64,000 nucleotides of DNA from Limnohabitans sp. 15K (GTDB lineage: Bacteria; Pseudomonadota; Gammaproteobacteria; Burkholderiales; Burkholderiaceae_C). The notes under the pieces were generated by a model. The model saw only the letters and a program-made list of their open reading frames with translations, had not been told where the DNA came from and searched no databases. The translations under genes were made by a program, and so were the position numbers. This document shows, in pieces, positions 51,122 through 60,348 of this stretch. The stretch's first letter is position 1; every line of letters starts with the position of its first letter. The stretch is from positions 46,529 to 110,528 of the forward strand of contig NZ_NESM01000001.1 in the NCBI RefSeq assembly GCF_002778285.1. The letters run 5' to 3'.

Positions 51122-51150
51122 AAAAAGGCCAGAACGCTCACGCTCTGGCC
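51122..51150 (-). terminator. Rho-independent terminator after rluB
   Basis: Read on the minus strand, GGCCAGA and TCTGGCC form a 7-bp stem followed by five T residues, nine bases past the rluB stop. Confidence 0.88.
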
Positions 51151-51159
51151 AGGTCCGAT

Positions 51160-52371
51160 TCAACGGCTGCGGCCGCCCCGGCCTGTACCGCCCGGGGCTT
51201 TTTTCAGGCGGTTGAAGCTTTCAGCCCCGATGTACTTGGCTTCGCTTTTCGGCGCATCCGACTTGGCATGCAAGCCAGAGCCGCCTGCGGCTTGGTTGGG
51301 TTTGGCCGCCGGTTTGGCACGCGGCAAAGCGGTGCCCGCCCTGCCCTGGCCACCGGTTCGGGGGCGTCGGTCGTTGCGATCGGTCCTGGACACCGGGCGC
51401 GGCACGGGGGTGCGCGTGCGGTCCAAGGTGCCTGCAGCGCGCATCAAAGCGCGGATGTCGGACTCGTCCAACTCCAGCCAAGCGCCCCGGCGCAAGCCGT
51501 GCGGCAAGACCATGGCGCCGTAACGGATGCGGATCAGGCGGCTGACCGCGTGGCCCACCGACTCCATCATGCGGCGCACTTCGCGGTTGCGGCCTTCGGA
51601 AATCGTCACGCGGTACCAGCAGTTCGACCCCTCACCGCCGCCGTCTTCGATCGAACCGAACTGGGCCGGACCGTCGTCGAGGTTGACACCATCGAGCAGT
51701 TTTTGCTTTTCGTCTTTACTGAGCGCCCCGAGAACGCGAACAGCGTACTCACGCTCCAGGCCAAAACGGGGGTGCATCAATTGGTTGGCCAATTCACCGG
51801 AGCTGGTGAACAACAGCAAGCCTTCGGTGTTCAAGTCCAAGCGGCCCACCGATTGCCATTTGCCGTTTTGCAGGCGCGGCAATTTGCGGAACACCGAGGG
51901 ACGGTTTTGCGGGTCGTCGTGGCTGACGATCTCGCCTGCGGGCTTGTGGTAAGCGATCACGCGCGCTGGCGGTGGGTCAATCCGAATATGGATCGACTTG
52001 CCGTTGACCTTGATCTGGTCGCCGTATTGCACGCGTTGGCCGACGTGGGCGGGCTCGTTGTTGACCATGATGCGGCCTTCAGCGATCAGCTTTTCCATCT
52101 CCAGGCGCGAGCCCATGCCCGCTTGGGCCAGCACTTTGTGCAGTTTGGGCGAATCGGTCTGGGGCGCAAGGACGCGCTTGCCCAAATCGACGGTCACGTC
52201 TTCGGAGGCCTCTTCGTCGTCAAACTGGCCCGACACGACATCGGCCAAGGCAATGGCTTTGTAAATGGATTCACCGGGTGCCACCGACTGTGCGGCTCGA
52301 GCTTCCGGTGCGGTACGGGGGGTCGTTTGGGTTTTGGACGAACGGTTGTCGTCTTTTGGGGTGTTGTTCAT
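51160..52371 (-). CDS. rluB: 23S rRNA pseudouridine synthase RluB-like
   Basis: RluB makes pseudouridine at position 2605 of 23S rRNA. The 403-residue chain has a Lys/Arg/Glu-rich N-terminal extension of about 75 residues, an S4 domain ([20 protein letters not shown]), and the catalytic Asp in [15 protein letters not shown] basic, low-complexity C-terminal tail ([19 protein letters not shown] onward) ends in GGRGRSR-like residues. RluE/RluF-type specificity cannot be excluded, but gene position after scpB is typical of RluB. Confidence 0.92.
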   Translation of the reverse strand: MNNTPKDDNRSSKTQTTPRTAPEARAAQSVAPGESIYKAIALADVVSGQFDDEEASEDVTVDLGKRVLAPQTDSPKLHKVLAQAGMGSRLEMEKLIAEGRIMVNNEPAHVGQRVQYGDQIKVNGKSIHIRIDPPPARVIAYHKPAGEIVSHDDPQNRPSVFRKLPRLQNGKWQSVGRLDLNTEGLLLFTSSGELANQLMHPRFGLEREYAVRVLGALSKDEKQKLLDGVNLDDGPAQFGSIEDGGGEGSNCWYRVTISEGRNREVRRMMESVGHAVSRLIRIRYGAMVLPHGLRRGAWLELDESDIRALMRAAGTLDRTRTPVPRPVSRTDRNDRRPRTGGQGRAGTALPRAKPAAKPNQAAGGSGLHAKSDAPKSEAKYIGAESFNRLKKAPGGTGRGGRSR

Positions 52372-53054
52372 TGCGGGGCGGACTCTTCGCCTTGCAGCGG
52401 ACGGTCTAAAGGGTTAAGAGGGTCTTCGGAGTCCGCCACGATGGGCATTTCAAAAGGCAAAGCGTTGATCGCATCTTCAAGGGACAAGGACGGCTGGACG
52501 GGCAAGGCTTCCACCAAACCCGACAAAGCAGAACTTTGACCGTCCACTTGAGACAACATCGGCAACTGGTCGAGGGCGGCCAAGCCCAAATCATCAAGAA
52601 ACTGTCGCGTCGTGGCGTACAGGCCAGGTCGGCCCACCGTTTCACGGTGGCCAATGACCTCCACCCAACCGCGGTCTTCCAATTGCTTGAGGATTTGCGA
52701 GTTGATGGTCACACCCCGAATGTCTTCCATGTCACCCCGCGTCACGGGCTGGCGGTAGGCGATGATGGCCAGCGTTTCCAGAACGGCACGGGTGTACTTG
52801 GGGGGCTTTTCGGGGTGCAGGCGGTCGAGGTAAGTGCGGAGTTCTGGGCGGCTTTGAAAGCGCCATCCGCTGGCCACGCGGGTCAACTCCAGGCCCTTTT
52901 GAGCCCACTCGAGTTGCAGGTCTTGCAGCATTTGCCGCAAGGTGTCGGCCCCGAGCGCATCGTCAAACAGCACGCGCATGTCGCGCATTGACAAAGGCTG
53001 GCCTGCAGTGAGCAAGGCCGTTTCCAGGACACGTTGGGCTTGCGCCGTGTTCAT
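52368..53054 (-). CDS. scpB: Segregation and condensation protein ScpB
   Basis: ScpB is a winged-helix dimer that with ScpA binds SMC in chromosome condensation. The 228-residue chain starts [20 protein letters not shown] and contains the diagnostic segments [41 protein letters not shown] and [10 protein letters not shown]. scpA is not adjacent. The ATG at 53054 is the conserved start; upstream in-frame residues (to 53168) cross a repeat and are rejected. It overlaps rluB by ATGA. Confidence 0.95.
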   Translation of the reverse strand: MNTAQAQRVLETALLTAGQPLSMRDMRVLFDDALGADTLRQMLQDLQLEWAQKGLELTRVASGWRFQSRPELRTYLDRLHPEKPPKYTRAVLETLAIIAYRQPVTRGDMEDIRGVTINSQILKQLEDRGWVEVIGHRETVGRPGLYATTRQFLDDLGLAALDQLPMLSQVDGQSSALSGLVEALPVQPSLSLEDAINALPFEMPIVADSEDPLNPLDRPLQGEESAPQ

Positions 53055-53077
53055 GTGTCGATCTTTCGGAAGAAGAC

Positions 53078-53116
53078 GCCTCACGGCGTCGAAAAATGAT
53101 GCCTCACGGCGTCGAA
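53078..53116. repeat. Short direct repeat in the scpB leader
   Basis: GCCTCACGGCGTCGAA occurs twice (53078-53093 and 53101-53116), 23 bp apart. It lies between the scpB start and the end of rluD. Confidence 0.7.
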
Positions 53117-53137
53117 GGTCCAGCGGCTCAAGGGCCG

Positions 53138-54136
53138 TCAGAGCGTTACATTGTAGCTGAGGCCCCAATCGTCAAGGGCTTGCGCCATGTCGGCGGGCAA
53201 TGCAGACCGAAGGTCGATCGATTCGCCGGTGATCGGGTGAACAAAGGCCAAGTGCCAGGCGTGCAAAGCCTGACGGTCCATTCCAGCGGCCTTGGCCCCA
53301 CCATATACGGTGTCGGCCAACAAAGAATGGCCAATGTGCGCCATGTGGACACGAATTTGGTGGGTTCGGCCCGTGTGCAAAGTGCACTGAACCAAGCAGC
53401 CCTTGTTGTTTTGGTCCAGCACCTCGATGGTCGTCGCGGCCGTTTTGCCCGACTGGTACGTCAAGTCCACCACCGCCATGCGCAAACGGTTGGCCGGATC
53501 ACGCCCAATCGCCGCCTCCACGGTCGTGGGCGACGGTGCCGTCCAGGGTTTGTGGGCGATGGCCAGGTATTGGCGCTTCACGTCACGGGCGGCAATCAGT
53601 TGCACCAGCGCGTCCATGGTTTGGCGGGTGCGGGCCACCACCATCAGGCCACTGGTGTCTTTGTCCAAGCGGTGAACAATGCCTGCCCGTGGCACATCCT
53701 TGGTCAAAGGGTCCAGTGCCAACAAGCCGTTCAGCAAAGTGCCGCGCCAATTGCCGGGGGCTGGATGCACCACCAAGCCCGCGGGTTTGTTGATGACGCG
53801 CAAATGCGCGTCTTCGTAGACCACGTCGATGGGCATGGCTTCCGGCACAAAAGCCTGAGACTGGGGAGTGGCGCGCAAGGTGACCTGAACCTTGTGTCCA
53901 AGACGAACCTTGGACGAGACCTTGGTCACCACACGACCGTCAATCAAGGCATCGCCCTGCTCAATCAGTTGCTGCAAATAGCTGCGCGAAAACTCGGGCA
54001 CCATTTGAGCCAGCGCTTTGTCCAAGCGCTGGCCGTGTAAATCCATGGGCACTTGGCTGATCCGTACTTCCTCATCTGCAGCCTCAAGCACGCGCTCAAG
54101 TTCGCCCTCGTCCATCAAGGTCGAGGGGTCATGCAT
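53138..54136 (-). CDS. rluD: 23S rRNA pseudouridine synthase RluD
   Basis: RluD modifies positions 1911/1915/1917 of 23S rRNA helix 69 and is needed for normal ribosome function. The 332-residue chain has an S4 domain (QRLDKALAQMVPEFSRSYLQ), the catalytic Asp in HRLDKDTSGLMVVART, and HTGRTHQIRVHM. Starts at 54136 or 54115 are both possible; the longer frame to 54274 would cross the bamD start. It is divergent from bamD, the classical bamD-rluD arrangement. Confidence 0.95.
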   Translation of the reverse strand: MHDPSTLMDEGELERVLEAADEEVRISQVPMDLHGQRLDKALAQMVPEFSRSYLQQLIEQGDALIDGRVVTKVSSKVRLGHKVQVTLRATPQSQAFVPEAMPIDVVYEDAHLRVINKPAGLVVHPAPGNWRGTLLNGLLALDPLTKDVPRAGIVHRLDKDTSGLMVVARTRQTMDALVQLIAARDVKRQYLAIAHKPWTAPSPTTVEAAIGRDPANRLRMAVVDLTYQSGKTAATTIEVLDQNNKGCLVQCTLHTGRTHQIRVHMAHIGHSLLADTVYGGAKAAGMDRQALHAWHLAFVHPITGESIDLRSALPADMAQALDDWGLSYNVTL

Positions 54137-54151
54137 TTCGGGGTCGGTCGA

Positions 54152-54157
54152 TATAAT
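54152..54157 (+). promoter_or_regulatory. Putative -10 element of bamD
   Basis: A perfect TATAAT lies 31 bases before the bamD ATG. At 17-bp spacing the -35 region is poor. The rluD promoter on the other strand must overlap this segment. Confidence 0.5.
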
Positions 54158-54188
54158 CAAAGCGTTCAACAGTTCAAGGGTGTCACAG

Positions 54189-54995
54189 ATGCGAAGCTTC
54201 AGATTATCGGCGGTTCCTACTGGCCTGGTTTTGGCATTGGGACTGCTCCTGTCAGGCTGCGCCAACAACCCCAAAGATGTGACCGCTGGCTGGACACCTG
54301 AGAAAATTTACACCGAAGCCCGTGACGAGGCCAACTCCGGCGCTTGGGACAAGGCCATCGGGTATTACGACAAGCTGGAAGGTCGCGCCGCGGGCACGGT
54401 TTTGGCCCAGCAGGCTCAGATTGACAAGGCTTACGCCCAATACAAAACCGGCGACAAGATTCAGGCCATTGCCACTTTGGACCGGTTCATCCGCCTGCAT
54501 CCCGCAAGCCCGGCTTTGGATTACGCGATCTACCTCAAAGGCTTGGTCAACTTCAACGACAACTTGGGGCTGTTCGCTTTCTTGACCCGACAAGACTTGT
54601 CTGAGCGTGACCAAATGGCGGCGAAAGAATCGTTCGAAGCTTTCAAAGAATTGACGACCCGTTTTCCTGATTCCAAATACACCCCTGAAGCACGCCAGCG
54701 CATGATGTACATCGTGAACGCACTGGCCTCTTATGAGGTGCATGTGGCACGCTACTACGCCAGCCGAGGTGCCCATGTGGCCGCGGTCAACCGCGCCCAG
54801 CAAGCGATTTCCGAATACCAGGGCGTTCCCGCCGTTGAAGAGGCTTTGGCCATTTTGATCGGCTCTTACGACGCCTTGGGCATGACCGATTTGCGCGACG
54901 ATGCCAAACGCGTCTTGGAAAAAAACTTTCCCCGTTCAGACTACCTGACGGTCGGTGGGGTCAAAAAATCGAGCCCTTGGTGGCGTCTGTGGTGA
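54189..54995 (+). CDS. bamD: Outer-membrane assembly lipoprotein BamD
   Basis: BamD is the essential TPR lipoprotein of the BAM complex. The 268-residue protein has a lipoprotein signal with lipobox LLSGC (Cys24) and about five TPR-type helical pairs (EARDEANSGAWDKAIGYYDK, TLDRFIRLHPASPALDYAIY, and so on). The ATG at 54189 is preferred over the open frame to 54018, which has no signal. AAGGG lies nine bases upstream. Its 3' end overlaps the convergent dinG-like gene by 35 bp. Confidence 0.96.
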   Translation: MRSFRLSAVPTGLVLALGLLLSGCANNPKDVTAGWTPEKIYTEARDEANSGAWDKAIGYYDKLEGRAAGTVLAQQAQIDKAYAQYKTGDKIQAIATLDRFIRLHPASPALDYAIYLKGLVNFNDNLGLFAFLTRQDLSERDQMAAKESFEAFKELTTRFPDSKYTPEARQRMMYIVNALASYEVHVARYYASRGAHVAAVNRAQQAISEYQGVPAVEEALAILIGSYDALGMTDLRDDAKRVLEKNFPRSDYLTVGGVKKSSPWWRLW

Positions 54996-57093
54996 GCTGA
55001 CGCAAAGTTTCTAAAAACTCGGGATGCCCATTCAAGCGGCGCATCTCGGGCAAACCCCGAACCAACCTGCGGCCATAAGACATGGTGGCCAATCGGGTAT
55101 CACACACCACCAGAACACCCCGGTCGGTTTCACTGCGGATCAAGCGCCCTGCACCCTGCTTGAGGGACACCGCGGCTTCAGGCAGCGCATGGTCGGCAAA
55201 GGCGCTGCGGCCTTCGCGGGTGATGCGTTGGCTTCTGGCCTCAAACAACGGGTCTCCGGGCGGTGGAAACGGCAGCTTGTCGATGACCACCAGCTGCAAA
55301 GCCTCGCCGGGCACATCAAAGCCCTCCCAAAATGAGGCAGAAGCCACCAGAACACAACCCGCACGGCCGTCTCCGCCGCCTTCCCGAAAGCGTTCCATCA
55401 AACGCCGTTTCGGGCTTTGGCCTTGCACCAAGACCTCCACATTCGCCGCCGGATCCAAGCGGGTCTGCAAATACTCACCAATGCTGCGCATGGCGTTCAG
55501 GGTGGTGGTCAACACCAAGGTTCTGCCACCCAGCAACGCCACGGCCTCCACCACCAGCTGCGCCACATGCCCCGCGTGACCGGGGTCACCCGGTTTGGGC
55601 AGGTGCTCGGGCACATACAGGGCCGCTTGTTGGGCGTAATCAAACGGACTGGTGACCTGCATCACCTGCGCAGACGTCAAGCCGCAAGGCTCGGTGAACC
55701 AGCGCAAACTCGGCTCATCGCCCAAGGTGGCCGATGTGAAAATCCAGGCGCGTTGGCCGACACCCGCACCCACGCCTGCGGCAGCCCCTGCGGGGTCCTC
55801 TGCCCCATGACGGGGATCACCCGCCATCAAGGCCTCTAGAGAATCGGGATCGGAATCGGAATTAGGCTGAGCCTCATTGGACAGCCTGACCGGTGCTGGA
55901 CGCGTCAGCGTCGAAAAGGCTTGGGCAATGTCCAAAGGCGACTCGATCAATCGAAGCTGCGCACTGACTTCTGCCCAACGCACCCCTTCCGGGTCGGGGG
56001 CTTGCGAGAACAAATGCGCTTTTTGGGCCAACTCGCTTGCCCGTTCGTGCAAGCGCTGAAAGTCCGGGGCCAACTCGGTGACCATCTCCAAACCCGTTTG
56101 CAACTGCCCCAAAGCCTGAACCAACTGGGCCAAAGCGGCCGTCCAATCTTCGGCCTCAACGCCCTCGGGTATGGCCTCGGTCCAGCGCAAACGCACCGAG
56201 CCCCGGTGCATGCCCGCTGACAAGCGCAAATCGCGAGATGTTTTTTCCAGCCGATCGGCCAGGGCATGCCAATCCACCAAACCCCGCGCCAATTGCAAAC
56301 CGGTGGCCAGCACGTCGCGGGACAATTCCAGCAACTGAACCGTCGAAAACTGCTTGCCCAAGAAGTTCACACCGATCTCGTTAAGCTGGTGCGCTTCGTC
56401 GAAAACGGTCACACGCACCGTGGGCAGCAACTCGGCCACACCGGATTCGCGCACCGCCATGTCGGCAAAAAACAGGTGGTGGTTGATGACCACCACATCC
56501 GAGGCCATGGCCTCTTTGCGGGCCAGGTTCACATGGCATGCGCGGTAACTGGGACAGCTCGAGCCCAAACAGTTGTCGCGTGTGGAGGTGACGAGAGGCC
56601 ACAAAGACGAACGCTCGTCCAGGCCCGTCAACTCGGCCATGTCCCCCGTGCGGGTGGACTGGGACCAGGTTTCGATCTTGGCCAGTGCCTTCTGCGCACC
56701 CGGTTGGGCCGACTCGGCACTGTGCCTGGCTTGCTGCATGCGGTGCAAGCACAGGTAATTAGAACGCCCCTTGAGCAAGGCCACGCGGATCGGAAGCCCC
56801 AAGACCTCGACCAGGCGCGGGATGTCCCGGGAAAACAATTGGTCTTGCAGCGCCTTGGTGGCCGTAGACACCAGTGCTCTCTGGCCGCTCAGCAAAACCG
56901 GTACCAAATAGGCATAGGTTTTGCCCACACCCGTGCCCGCTTCCACCACCAGTTGACCGCCCTGCTCCAGAGTCTGGGTCACCGCCATGGCCATGTCGGT
57001 CTGGCCTTCGCGGGGCTGAAACCCATTCACGGCATGGGCCAGCGCCCCGTGGTTGGACAAGGTTTCGGCCACCCTTTGCTGTAACAAGCTCAA
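54961..57093 (-). CDS. DinG/YoaA-like ATP-dependent DNA helicase
   Basis: The 710-residue XPD-like superfamily 2 helicase has Walker A GTGVGKT, the DEAH box in VFDEAHQLNEIG, and four Fe-S cysteines: one in YLCLHR and three in DNCLGSSCPSYRAC. Late motifs include GAGRLIRSETDRG. Family members unwind damaged or R-loop DNA. The TTG at 57093 is chosen because AAGGAG lies five bases upstream and it overlaps the previous stop as TTGA; a TTG at 57120 has no ribosome-binding site. Overlaps bamD at its 3' end. Confidence 0.92.
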   Translation of the reverse strand: MSLLQQRVAETLSNHGALAHAVNGFQPREGQTDMAMAVTQTLEQGGQLVVEAGTGVGKTYAYLVPVLLSGQRALVSTATKALQDQLFSRDIPRLVEVLGLPIRVALLKGRSNYLCLHRMQQARHSAESAQPGAQKALAKIETWSQSTRTGDMAELTGLDERSSLWPLVTSTRDNCLGSSCPSYRACHVNLARKEAMASDVVVINHHLFFADMAVRESGVAELLPTVRVTVFDEAHQLNEIGVNFLGKQFSTVQLLELSRDVLATGLQLARGLVDWHALADRLEKTSRDLRLSAGMHRGSVRLRWTEAIPEGVEAEDWTAALAQLVQALGQLQTGLEMVTELAPDFQRLHERASELAQKAHLFSQAPDPEGVRWAEVSAQLRLIESPLDIAQAFSTLTRPAPVRLSNEAQPNSDSDPDSLEALMAGDPRHGAEDPAGAAAGVGAGVGQRAWIFTSATLGDEPSLRWFTEPCGLTSAQVMQVTSPFDYAQQAALYVPEHLPKPGDPGHAGHVAQLVVEAVALLGGRTLVLTTTLNAMRSIGEYLQTRLDPAANVEVLVQGQSPKRRLMERFREGGGDGRAGCVLVASASFWEGFDVPGEALQLVVIDKLPFPPPGDPLFEARSQRITREGRSAFADHALPEAAVSLKQGAGRLIRSETDRGVLVVCDTRLATMSYGRRLVRGLPEMRRLNGHPEFLETLRQLTTDATKGSIF

Positions 57094-57308
57094 GCGGGCT
57101 CCTTGGGGTTGAGCATCCAATGCAGTTGGGCGATTTGGTCTTTCAAAGCCAAGCGCCGTTTTTTCAAGCGACGGAGGCTCAACTCGTCCAGCGGCAAGGG
57201 GGCCAGCACCGCTTGGTCAATCAACGCATCCAAGTCTGCATGCGCCATTTGGCATTCGATCAACAAGCGCTGCGGTGAGCGAAGGTCTTGCGACGTGTTG
57301 TCCGTCAT
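57090..57308 (-). CDS. DUF465 (YdcH-like) small protein
   Basis: The 72-residue helical protein has the pattern MAHADLDALIDQ, then DELSLRRLKKRRLALKDQI, typical of DUF465/YdcH; function unknown. It is coupled on both sides: its start overlaps the previous gene by ATGA and its stop overlaps the helicase start as TTGA. Confidence 0.85.
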   Translation of the reverse strand: MTDNTSQDLRSPQRLLIECQMAHADLDALIDQAVLAPLPLDELSLRRLKKRRLALKDQIAQLHWMLNPKEPA

Positions 57309-57652
57309 GGTTGGCTAGGCTCATCGGGCTGCTTGCCTTGCAAACGCTGGTCGCGTTGCTCGGTGCGCCACAAACGCTCTTGGGTGTTCAACACCAGGTC
57401 TTGTTGGCGCAAAGGCTCCAGCGCCGTGCGACGGGCTTTGCGCGCCTCGCTCAAGCACGCGTTGACGGCAAATTGCTGCCAACAGGCTTTGGCTGCCCGC
57501 TCATAAGCGCTCATGACGACCTGGCGGTCTTGAGCAATGGCGTCTCTTTGCTCGCGAATGAATTCGGGCTCACCCACCAAACTCTGAGCGCTCAGCAGCG
57601 TGCTGGTCAGCGTGAACAAAAACGTCAAAGTGGCGAGCGCAAAGTGTTTCAT
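57305..57652 (-). CDS. Secreted small helical protein of unknown function
   Basis: The 115-residue protein has a signal peptide (MKHFALATLTFLFTLTSTLL, cleavage after SAQ or LSA) and a charged helical mature part with two Cys about ten residues apart (AKACWQQFAVNACLSEAR), which may form a disulfide. I do not recognise the family. It lies between zapE and a DUF465 gene with ATGA overlaps on both sides. Confidence 0.78.
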   Translation of the reverse strand: MKHFALATLTFLFTLTSTLLSAQSLVGEPEFIREQRDAIAQDRQVVMSAYERAAKACWQQFAVNACLSEARKARRTALEPLRQQDLVLNTQERLWRTEQRDQRLQGKQPDEPSQP

Positions 57653-58746
57653 GTCAGATGGGTGTCCACCGTGCGGTGCTCCAGCGCCAAAAATTCGCTC
57701 GATTGCATCTCGTGCAAGCGCGAGACTGTGCGTGGGAACTCGTGTGACATGGGCCCAGCGGTGTAAAGGCCTTCAGGAGGAACAGCCGCCGACATGATCA
57801 GCTTGACCCGGCGGTCGTACAGCACGTCGATCAACCAAGTGAAGCGCCGTGCCTCAGAAGCCATGCTCACGGGCATGTGGGGCACGTTGCTGAGCAAGAC
57901 CGTGTGGTACTGCGTGGCAATTTCCAGGTAATCGTTTTGCGAGCGCGGACCGCCGCAAATGGCCCGGAAGTCAAACCAAACCACATCCCCTGCACGGCGT
58001 TTGGCGCTGATGTCACGCGCCTCAATGCGCAGCACCGGGTCTTCGTCTGGGCCGGTGGCGAGGCGGTTGAAGGCATCGTTCATCTCGGCGTCGGCCTGCT
58101 CGCCCAAAGGCGAGTGGTAAAGCTTGACCCGCTCCAAGGTGCGGCGGCGGTAATCGGTGCCGTTGTCCACATTGAGCACCTGCATGCGCTGGTTCAGCAA
58201 AGCAATCGCCGGCAAGATGCGGTCACGGTGCAGGCCATCGGGGTACAAGCCATCGGGTTCAAAGTTGGAGGTGGTGACAAAGCCCACGCCGTTGTCAAAC
58301 AATGCCACCAAGAGGCGGTGCAAGATCATCGCGTCGGTGATGTCGGCCACATGGAATTCGTCAAAACAAATCAACTGGTAACGCTTGGCCATGCGTTTGC
58401 CCAATTCGTCCAGCGGGTTCACGGTGCCCTGGATGACCGCCAGCTCACGGTGGACTTCGCGCATGAACTCGTGAAAGTGCAAACGGGTTTTGCGTTCGAC
58501 CGGTACAGCGGCAAAAAAGCAGTCCATCAAAAAGCTTTTGCCGCGCCCCACCCCACCAAACATGTAAACCCCCTTGGGGATTTCAGGTCGGCTGAAAAAT
58601 TTGCCGAGCAAGCCTGAACGCTTGGATTGGTAAGCGGTCCACTCACTGGCGCAGCGCTCCAGCGCCTCAATGGCCCGCAGTTGAGCCGGGTCACTTTGGT
58701 AAGCGCGTTTTTCGAGCTCTTCTTCGTAAACTTCACGAACGGACAT
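57649..58746 (-). CDS. zapE: Cell division ATPase ZapE (AFG1-like)
   Basis: ZapE is an ATPase that destabilises FtsZ polymers and supports division under stress; it belongs to the AFG1/LACE1 family. The 365-residue chain has the P-loop GGVGRGKSFLMD, the Walker B CFDEFHVAD, and FLALEHRTVDTHLT at the end. The ATG at 58746 (MSVREVYEEELEKR) is used; an in-frame TTG at 58776 lies in the terminator. It is first in a coupled four-gene unit. Confidence 0.94.
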   Translation of the reverse strand: MSVREVYEEELEKRAYQSDPAQLRAIEALERCASEWTAYQSKRSGLLGKFFSRPEIPKGVYMFGGVGRGKSFLMDCFFAAVPVERKTRLHFHEFMREVHRELAVIQGTVNPLDELGKRMAKRYQLICFDEFHVADITDAMILHRLLVALFDNGVGFVTTSNFEPDGLYPDGLHRDRILPAIALLNQRMQVLNVDNGTDYRRRTLERVKLYHSPLGEQADAEMNDAFNRLATGPDEDPVLRIEARDISAKRRAGDVVWFDFRAICGGPRSQNDYLEIATQYHTVLLSNVPHMPVSMASEARRFTWLIDVLYDRRVKLIMSAAVPPEGLYTAGPMSHEFPRTVSRLHEMQSSEFLALEHRTVDTHLT

Positions 58747-58774
58747 GGGGGGCTTGCTCTTCAATTCAAATGAC

Positions 58775-58800
58775 AAAACCCGGGACCAGGCCCGGGTTTT
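58775..58800 (-). terminator. Bidirectional-looking terminator after the odh operon
   Basis: AAAACCCGGG and CCCGGGTTTT form a 10-bp perfect inverted repeat around a six-base ACCAGG loop. On the minus strand it lies about 60 bp past the lpdA stop and would end the odhA-odhB-lpdA message upstream of zapE. Confidence 0.8.
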
Positions 58801-58860
58801 CAGGGATGCAGAACTTTAACCCAACTCACCCCCAACAGCTGTCCGGGGGGAGGCATGGGC

Positions 58861-60288
58861 TTAGAAGTTCAAGCTGCGCTTGTCAACCGCCAAAGCAGCC
58901 TCTTTGGTGGACTCGCTCAAAGACGGGTGGGCATGGCAAATGCGGGCAATGTCCTCTGCGCTGGCGCGGAATTCCATGGCCACCACAGCTTCGGCGATCA
59001 GCTCGGAAGCTTGTGGGCCCACGATGTGCACGCCCAAGATTTCGTCGGTGGTCGCATCGGCCAGCATTTTCACCATGCCGGTCGTGTCGCCCAAGGCACG
59101 GGCACGGCCATTGGCCAAAAATGGGAACGAACCTGCTTTGTAAGCCACGCCGTCGGCCTTGAGCTGCTGCTCGGTGCGGCCGACCCAAGCGATCTCGGGG
59201 CTGGTGTAAATGACCCAAGGGATGGTGTTGAAGTTGACATGACCGTGTTGGCCCGCAATGCGCTCGGCCACGGCAACGCCCTCTTCTTCGGCTTTGTGCG
59301 CGAGCATCGGGCCACGCACCACGTCACCCACCGCCCACACACCCGGCAGGTTGGTTTTGCAATCCGCATCCACCACCACCGCACCGCGCTCGTCCAACTG
59401 CAGACCCACGGCTTCAGTGTTCAAGCCAATGGTGTTGGGCACGCGGCCGATCGAAATGATCAGCTTATCGGCATCCAAAACCACCGCTTCGCCTTTGGCG
59501 TTGGTGTAATTGACGGTCACGCCCTTCTTGCCGTTGACGATCTCGCCGACTTTCACGCCCAGCTCAATCTTCAAGCCTTGCTTGTCGAATGCCTTCTTGG
59601 CTTCCTTGGCGATTTGTTCGTCCACAGCGCCCAAGAATGTCGGCAGACCTTCGAGGATGGTCACCTCAGCGCCCAAACGACGCCAAACCGAGCCCATCTC
59701 CAAGCCAATCACGCCCGAGCCGATCAAGACCAGCTTCTTGGGCACGGCGCCTACGCGCAATGCCCCATCGTTCGACAACACGTTGACTTCGTCAAACGGT
59801 GTGCCGGGCAAAGCACGGGCGTTGGAGCCGGTGGCGATGATGATGTTTTTGCCGGTGATCGACTCTTCGGTCTTGCCTGCCACCTTGATCTCGTAGCCGC
59901 CTTCGGCCTTGCTTGCAAAGCTGCCGCGACCGTGGAAAAACGTGACCTTGTTCTTTTTCAGCAAATACAAGATGCCGTCGTTGTTTTGTTTCACCACAGT
60001 GTCTTTGCGCGCCAACATCTTGGCCACGTCCATCTTCACGTCTTTGGCACTGATGCCATGCTCGGCGAAGTGGTGGTTGGCGTGCTCAAAGTGCTCGCTC
60101 GATTGCAGCAAAGCCTTGGATGGGATGCAACCCACGTTGGTGCAGGTGCCGCCAGGGGCTGGGCCACCAGCTGCGTTTTTCCATTCGTCGATACAGGCGA
60201 CTTGGAAACCGAGTTGGGCCGCGCGGATGGCTGCAATGTAGCCACCGGGGCCACCGCCGATGACAACGACGTCGAATTGTTTGCTCAT
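58861..60288 (-). CDS. lpdA: Dihydrolipoyl dehydrogenase (E3)
   Basis: This FAD enzyme reoxidises the lipoyl group of the 2-oxoglutarate dehydrogenase complex and passes electrons to NAD. The 475-residue chain has the FAD motif [10 protein letters not shown], the redox disulfide CTNVGC (Cys49-Cys54), and the HAHPSLSE active-site His/Glu at the C terminus. The ATG at 60288 starts [12 protein letters not shown]. It is the last gene of the odh operon. Confidence 0.98.
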   Translation of the reverse strand: MSKQFDVVVIGGGPGGYIAAIRAAQLGFQVACIDEWKNAAGGPAPGGTCTNVGCIPSKALLQSSEHFEHANHHFAEHGISAKDVKMDVAKMLARKDTVVKQNNDGILYLLKKNKVTFFHGRGSFASKAEGGYEIKVAGKTEESITGKNIIIATGSNARALPGTPFDEVNVLSNDGALRVGAVPKKLVLIGSGVIGLEMGSVWRRLGAEVTILEGLPTFLGAVDEQIAKEAKKAFDKQGLKIELGVKVGEIVNGKKGVTVNYTNAKGEAVVLDADKLIISIGRVPNTIGLNTEAVGLQLDERGAVVVDADCKTNLPGVWAVGDVVRGPMLAHKAEEEGVAVAERIAGQHGHVNFNTIPWVIYTSPEIAWVGRTEQQLKADGVAYKAGSFPFLANGRARALGDTTGMVKMLADATTDEILGVHIVGPQASELIAEAVVAMEFRASAEDIARICHAHPSLSESTKEAALAVDKRSLNF

Positions 60289-60306
60289 GGGATAGGTCTT
60301 CTGGAT

Positions 60307-60331
60307 GAAAAACGCCCCCTGGGCAGGGGGC
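60307..60331 (-). terminator. Hairpin with T-tract between odhB and lpdA
   Basis: Read on the minus strand, GCCCCCT-GCCC-AGGGGGC is followed by GTTTTT. It has the form of an intrinsic terminator but lies inside the operon, 19 bp before the lpdA start. It may act as partial terminator or as a 3'-end protector of the odhA-odhB message. Confidence 0.65.
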
Positions 60332-60348
60332 ATTCAAAACAAGGGGAT

